From contig NZ_QLMC01000001.1 of the NCBI RefSeq assembly GCF_003259745.1, positions 1,488,001-1,552,000 on the forward strand: DNA of 64,000 nucleotides, given 5' to 3'. Positions 60,557 to 64,000 of this stretch are shown here, one piece after another; position 1 is the stretch's first letter, and the number at the start of each line of letters is the position of its first letter. The notes below the pieces were generated by a model that ran no database searches, was not told the DNA's origin, and saw only the letters and a list, made by a program, of their open reading frames with translations. The position numbers were made by a program, and so were the translations under genes. Source of the DNA: Larkinella arboricola (GTDB lineage: Bacteria; Bacteroidota; Bacteroidia; Cytophagales; Spirosomataceae).

Positions 60557-60722
60557 CGTTGTTAAACGGCAATGAGTAAGTGGTTGATTTGTAGAGGGTA
60601 ATATTCAATTATTGGATTATTAAACCGGAAAGATAATAAATTGCGGAATTGTCATGTGAGCCTAAAACTAACATTCTATAAACAGGACCACCACGGCCTG
60701 ACCGACTCACTCATTATCTGGA

Positions 60723-61553
60723 TCAATAAAACCTCCCGGCTTGGCTGATGCAGATGCTTCCCTGGACCAGTTGCTTGAGAAACCGGCGGGGTGTCATGCC
60801 CAGGTAATAGTTGAAATCTTTAATCAGGTGGCTGTGATCGTGGTAGCCAAACCGCAACACCAGATCGAGCCAGTCCGGCGTCGGTGGATAATGCTGCGTC
60901 AGAAAACCCAGGACCTTTCGAAACCGGATAAACCGGGTCAGCTCCTTGGCTGAATAACCCAGGTGGGTCTGAAACCGAAGTTGAATACTGCGGGGCGAAA
61001 CCTGTTGCGTTTGGGCCAGCGCCTTGACCGGATCGACGGCTGCGTCCCGGAAATAGGGAAGACTCTCCATCAGCGATTCGGAAACGGCATCAAAAGGCGC
61101 TATGAAGGTCAGTATATAGTCGTTGAGCAAGTCGATTCGGTCGGTCAGTTGGGGCGTGTGGGCCAGGCGTTCCCACAGGTCACGAAAGCAGGTGTTGTTG
61201 AGCAGTACGTCCGGGTCGTGCAGGTCACCGGCCCTGAGTTGCTGCATCGAAACGCCCAGCAACCGGTAAAAACCGTCGAGCGTGAAGTTGACGACGATCA
61301 AATCCGCGCCCGCCGGAAGCTCGTACGTCATCCGTTTTTGCAGCGGACCCAGCACGGCGGTCTGGCCGATGATGTAATCCGCATCACCCAGCGAAATCGG
61401 AATGCCCGGCCCGAAATTGAACGCCAGCAGCATTTCGTAGTTGGGCATCAGGTGCAGCGTTACCGGCTGTTCTTCCCGCGTTAGCTGCACGCTGTAATAA
61501 TGGCTGAATACCGTCACCAGTTGTTTGTCGGCATCGATTAACTGACTGTTCAT
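60723..61553 (-). CDS. AraC-family transcriptional regulator
   Basis: A 276-residue regulator. The C-terminal double helix-turn-helix spans about residues 165-262 (QVSPRSIQLRFQTHLGYSAKELTRFIRFRKVL, then FGYHDHSHLIKDFNYYLGMTPRRFL; two blocks). The N-terminal 150 residues look like a cupin-type sensor domain of the DUF6597 kind. It lies just downstream of the DJ-1/PfpI gene on the same strand but is split from it by a terminator. Targets unknown. Confidence 0.92.
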   Translation of the reverse strand: MNSQLIDADKQLVTVFSHYYSVQLTREEQPVTLHLMPNYEMLLAFNFGPGIPISLGDADYIIGQTAVLGPLQKRMTYELPAGADLIVVNFTLDGFYRLLGVSMQQLRAGDLHDPDVLLNNTCFRDLWERLAHTPQLTDRIDLLNDYILTFIAPFDAVSESLMESLPYFRDAAVDPVKALAQTQQVSPRSIQLRFQTHLGYSAKELTRFIRFRKVLGFLTQHYPPTPDWLDLVLRFGYHDHSHLIKDFNYYLGMTPRRFLKQLVQGSICISQAGRFY

Positions 61554-61580
61554 GCTCGAAAGAAACCGAATCAGAGCCGT

Positions 61581-61617
61581 AAAAAAAAGCCCGGTCGGAG
61601 TAACCGGGCCGGGCTTT
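61581..61617 (-). terminator. Intrinsic terminator of the DJ-1/PfpI gene
   Basis: A 9-bp GC stem (61586-61594 with 61609-61617). Read on the minus strand it ends in eight T residues, 21 bases after the DJ-1/PfpI stop and before the AraC gene. Confidence 0.88.
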
Positions 61618-61637
61618 CTTAGAATCTTGTGTGGACG

Positions 61638-62207
61638 TTACGCGTGTTGTCCCTGATGAACCCCTTCCCGAATTTCTTCAATCATCTTGCGGTTGAACGC
61701 CGGAATGTCGTCCGGTTTCCGGCTGGTCACCAGACCCTGATCCGTCACCACTTCCTGATCAACCCAATTGGCTCCGGCATTCCGGAGGTCGGTTTGAATG
61801 GACGGATAGGAGGTCAGCGTACGGCCCTGTACCACACCGGCTTCAATCAACATGATCGGGGCATGGCAAATGGCGGCAACGGGTTTATGTTCTTCAAAGA
61901 AATGCCTGACAAACTCGACGGCTTTCTTTTCCATTCGCAGCTTATCGGGGTTGAGCACACCACCGGGCAGCAGCAGGGCGTCGTAACTATAGGCGTCGGC
62001 GTCATCCAGAATCACATCAACCGGAAACGATTGGCCCCAGTCGGTCATATCCCAGGCGCGTACGGTTCCTTCTTTGGGTGCAATTACGTGCGTTTCCGCG
62101 CCGGCTTCCTGGAGAGCCTTGCGGGGTTCCGTCATTTCGACTTGCTCAAAGCCGTCGGTCAGCAGAATCGCCACTTTCTTTCCCTTCAATTTTTGCTGAT
62201 TTTCCAT
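61638..62207 (-). CDS. DJ-1/PfpI-family protein (YhbO/PfpI type)
   Basis: A 189-residue cytoplasmic protein of the class I glutamine-amidotransferase-like fold. The nucleophile elbow is Cys114-His115 in AAICHAPIML and the partner Glu21 is in DGFEQVE, as in PfpI and YhbO, which are assigned stress-protective deglycase/chaperone or peptidase roles. The start MENQQKLKGKKVAILL is standard. Linked on the same strand to the serine hydrolase gene upstream, with 52 bases between. Confidence 0.93.
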   Translation of the reverse strand: MENQQKLKGKKVAILLTDGFEQVEMTEPRKALQEAGAETHVIAPKEGTVRAWDMTDWGQSFPVDVILDDADAYSYDALLLPGGVLNPDKLRMEKKAVEFVRHFFEEHKPVAAICHAPIMLIEAGVVQGRTLTSYPSIQTDLRNAGANWVDQEVVTDQGLVTSRKPDDIPAFNRKMIEEIREGVHQGQHA

Positions 62208-62259
62208 GATTTCGTTGAGAATTGGTACTCTATTCGTAACGCTGGAAAACCGGGAAGGT

Positions 62260-63753
62260 TTATTCTTTTTTGAAATTCATACCGCTGAAAACGAGCGTAT
62301 CGACCTTACCTGAAGAGTCAAGGATGAACCGGGCCAGCGCCTTCCCGGCCCAGGCTTTTTTGAACGGGCCGTAAAAGGTGTCATAATGCCAGTGGCCTAG
62401 CGTTGCATTCATCGCGTTGTCGTTGATGTTGAAAATCAGCCGGTTGTCCGTAACCGTAACCTCGGCTTTTCCGTACAGCGGACTAGTGTACTTCCCGGTA
62501 TAGTCCTTCAGCGGGAGAGTGGGAGACGTGTCCGCAACACGGTTTTTCTGGAATTCCTGCGTGGCCTTTTTTCCGGCTTCCCGGATTCCGGCATACAGCG
62601 TTTTGATCTCGGTGTTCCAGTCGCGGTTGCCACCCAGGGCAAAGAAATCGAACGTTTTGTAGAGCAGCGCGTGCCGCACTTCGGCGTAGTTGTAATTACA
62701 GAAAACATACACGCCCAGTTTTTCGTCGGGCAACTGCCCCGTAATGGCCGTCAGCCCCGTCAGACTACCCGTGTGGAAATTGATTTTGTGTCCCCGGTAA
62801 TCGTGCTGATACCAGCCCAGACCGTAGGTGAGCCAGTTGGGTTTCAGGATTTGCATGGTGGCGTATTCGTCGAGGGGAACCATCGTCTGCGGTTTGAAAA
62901 TTTCCGCCCAGGTAGCCGGTTTCAGCAAACGCCCGCCGTTGTATTTGCCGCTGTCGAGCATACAAATCACCCACTTACTCATGTCATCGACGCACGACCA
63001 GACTGCGCCTGCCGACCCGATTTCGCTGTCCGCGCCGTAGTCGATCACCCGGATGGTGTCGTTGATGGCCACGTGCGGTTTGGTCATGTTGGTGCTTTTG
63101 CTGAGGCCGCGTTTGGGGGCGGTCTGGGTCATGCCCAGCGGATTGAAAATCCGTTCCTGCATCATTGTCGACCACGGTTTGCCATAAAGCCGTTCGATGA
63201 TCCGGCCAGCCGCCGAGTACATGATGTTCTGGTAAACAAAGCCGCCCCGGATCGGATAACTCGGTTTGACGTATACCATCCGCCGAAACATTTCATTGGC
63301 CGGAATGGTCATGGCGCCGGTAAAGAAATCCGTGCCGCCAACGCCCGTGTTGTGGGTGAGCAGGTCACGAACGCGAATGTCGCGGGTGGCCGCCGGGTCG
63401 TAAAGTTGCAGTTCGGGCAGGTACTTATACACCGGATCATCCCACGACAGCCTGCCTTCATCGACCAGCATCCCCATCAATGCAGCGGTCATGGCTTTGG
63501 TCGTGGAGGCACAGGCAAACTGCGTCTGCGTATCGACGGCATTTGTTGTCCCCAATTCCCGCACACCGTAGCCTTTCTTGAAAATTACCTGATTATCCTT
63601 AACCACTGTAATGGCCAGGCCGGGTACTTCCCATTCTTTCCGAACTTTCTCCACGTATGCGTCAAATTCCTGTAGTTGTCTGGCCGTCAGTTTTTTCTGC
63701 GCGAACGAGGGCAAGATGCTCAGACAAAGAAAAGTGAGAAGTAGGTGCTTCAT
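62260..63753 (-). CDS. Beta-lactamase-fold serine hydrolase (class C/AmpC-like esterase family)
   Basis: A 497-residue exported hydrolase with a signal peptide (1-19, ending SFAQ). Active-site motifs of the penicillin-binding fold are present: STTK at 83-86 (nucleophile Ser83), a YQN motif near 174 and HTG in NFHTGSLTG near 332. A C-terminal DUF3471-like beta-domain (about 415-497; YTGKYTSPLYGKAEVTV) follows. Proteins of this group include esterases and D-aminopeptidases and rarely give drug resistance. It sits directly beside the partial class A beta-lactamase. Confidence 0.92.
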   Translation of the reverse strand: MKHLLLTFLCLSILPSFAQKKLTARQLQEFDAYVEKVRKEWEVPGLAITVVKDNQVIFKKGYGVRELGTTNAVDTQTQFACASTTKAMTAALMGMLVDEGRLSWDDPVYKYLPELQLYDPAATRDIRVRDLLTHNTGVGGTDFFTGAMTIPANEMFRRMVYVKPSYPIRGGFVYQNIMYSAAGRIIERLYGKPWSTMMQERIFNPLGMTQTAPKRGLSKSTNMTKPHVAINDTIRVIDYGADSEIGSAGAVWSCVDDMSKWVICMLDSGKYNGGRLLKPATWAEIFKPQTMVPLDEYATMQILKPNWLTYGLGWYQHDYRGHKINFHTGSLTGLTAITGQLPDEKLGVYVFCNYNYAEVRHALLYKTFDFFALGGNRDWNTEIKTLYAGIREAGKKATQEFQKNRVADTSPTLPLKDYTGKYTSPLYGKAEVTVTDNRLIFNINDNAMNATLGHWHYDTFYGPFKKAWAGKALARFILDSSGKVDTLVFSGMNFKKE

Positions 63754-63823
63754 CGATTTTAAGTCAGTAGGTTAGGTGGGTGTACCCCGGTATATCGGAT
63801 ACAGTCCGGGGACTAGCGCGAAC

Positions 63824-64000
63824 TCAACGCCCTGCGGGAGCCATTACCGGTGGCTGAAAAAGAAAATAGTCGTATACCGTGCGGCTCAGGTGGGCAATGG
63901 TTTGCTCCCGCTCGGCCAGCGGCTGGGCTGAAGATGTGATAAAAACCGCAATGGCGATGTGCCCCGCGTCGCCCGGTAGCGTAATGATGCCCACGTCGTC
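63824..64000 (-). CDS. Class A beta-lactamase, C-terminal part only (cut by the window edge)
   Basis: Translating the minus strand from the last base gives 58 residues ending at a stop at 63824-63826. They read DVGIITLPGDAGHIAIAVF, then AEREQTIAHLSRTVYDYF, which is the end of a class A serine beta-lactamase: the last strands of the sheet and the C-terminal helix. It resembles the subclass A2 enzymes of Bacteroidota (CfxA/PER/CGA kind), judged by eye. The active-site motifs lie outside the window. It is upstream of the serine hydrolase on the same strand, 70 bases apart. Confidence 0.85.
   Translation of the reverse strand, partial: DDVGIITLPGDAGHIAIAVFITSSAQPLAEREQTIAHLSRTVYDYFLFQPPVMAPAGR

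Noticed and set aside
62671-63675. 334-codon open frame on the plus strand
   Set aside because: Antisense to the serine hydrolase, whose STTK, YQN and HTG motifs are intact.

Overview
The window looks like chromosomal DNA from a member of the Bacteroidota, most likely the Spirosomaceae (Cytophagales, Spirosoma/Larkinella type). This is inferred from two SusC/SusD outer-membrane pairs, an ECF sigma/FecR pair, a LytS/LytTR pair, absence of visible Shine-Dalgarno sites, and several -7 boxes of the Bacteroidota form TAnnTTTG. GC seems a little above half (not counted). Nearly all DNA is protein-coding. I see no tRNA, rRNA, CRISPR array, insertion sequence or phage gene.

Region 1 (1-10.4 kb) is housekeeping: recA and gltA (convergent, with back-to-back terminators), a small membrane protein, an OafA-type acyltransferase, a LysR regulator divergent from glpD, and a P2-type cation ATPase. 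The lysR/glpD gap holds two facing promoters with a perfect 16-bp palindrome between them.

Region 2 (10.6-17.4 kb) is a TetR-controlled export operon: tetR, a TolC-like channel, an HlyD/YbhG-like lipoprotein, two ABC ATPases (YbhF split in two) and two ABC-2 permeases (YbhS/YbhR). AT-rich palindromes of the same design lie before tetR and before the tolC-like gene, pointing to self-regulation.

Region 3 (17.5-32 kb) is a glycan-use locus with a rhamnose signature: an ExuT-type MFS transporter, a secreted NodB deacetylase-GH39 fusion, a GH106 alpha-L-rhamnosidase, L-rhamnose mutarotase, SusC/SusD, and a LytTR/LytS two-component pair on the other strand.

Region 4 (32.6-47.1 kb) is a second polysaccharide utilization locus: a carboxypeptidase-regulatory-domain lipoprotein, ECF sigma, FecR, SusC with an STN signalling domain, SusD, a beta-propeller glycosidase, a GH63/MGH1-like glucosidase, and two tandem GH127 beta-L-arabinofuranosidases with the zinc-thiolate catalytic motif. 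The sigma/FecR/STN set implies trans-envelope signalling, while the first SusC has no STN domain and sits beside LytTR instead.

Region 5 (47.1-52.5 kb) is an envelope cluster: ECF-type sigma, a small one-TM protein placed like an anti-sigma factor, a Spy/CpxP-like protein, a secreted PepSY-like protein and a large outer-membrane beta-barrel. Several of these carry Gly/Arg-rich low-complexity segments.

Region 6 (52.7-64 kb) is mixed: a Na+/H+ antiporter, a methyltransferase with a signal peptide, a holin-4-type membrane protein, Ohr, MoaA, an orphan MacB/FtsX-type permease, a lipoprotein, an AraC regulator, a DJ-1/PfpI protein, a beta-lactamase-fold serine hydrolase, and at the right edge the C-terminal end of a class A beta-lactamase that runs out of the window. 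Residue numbers below were counted by hand from the chosen start codons; family names rest on motif recognition, not on a search.
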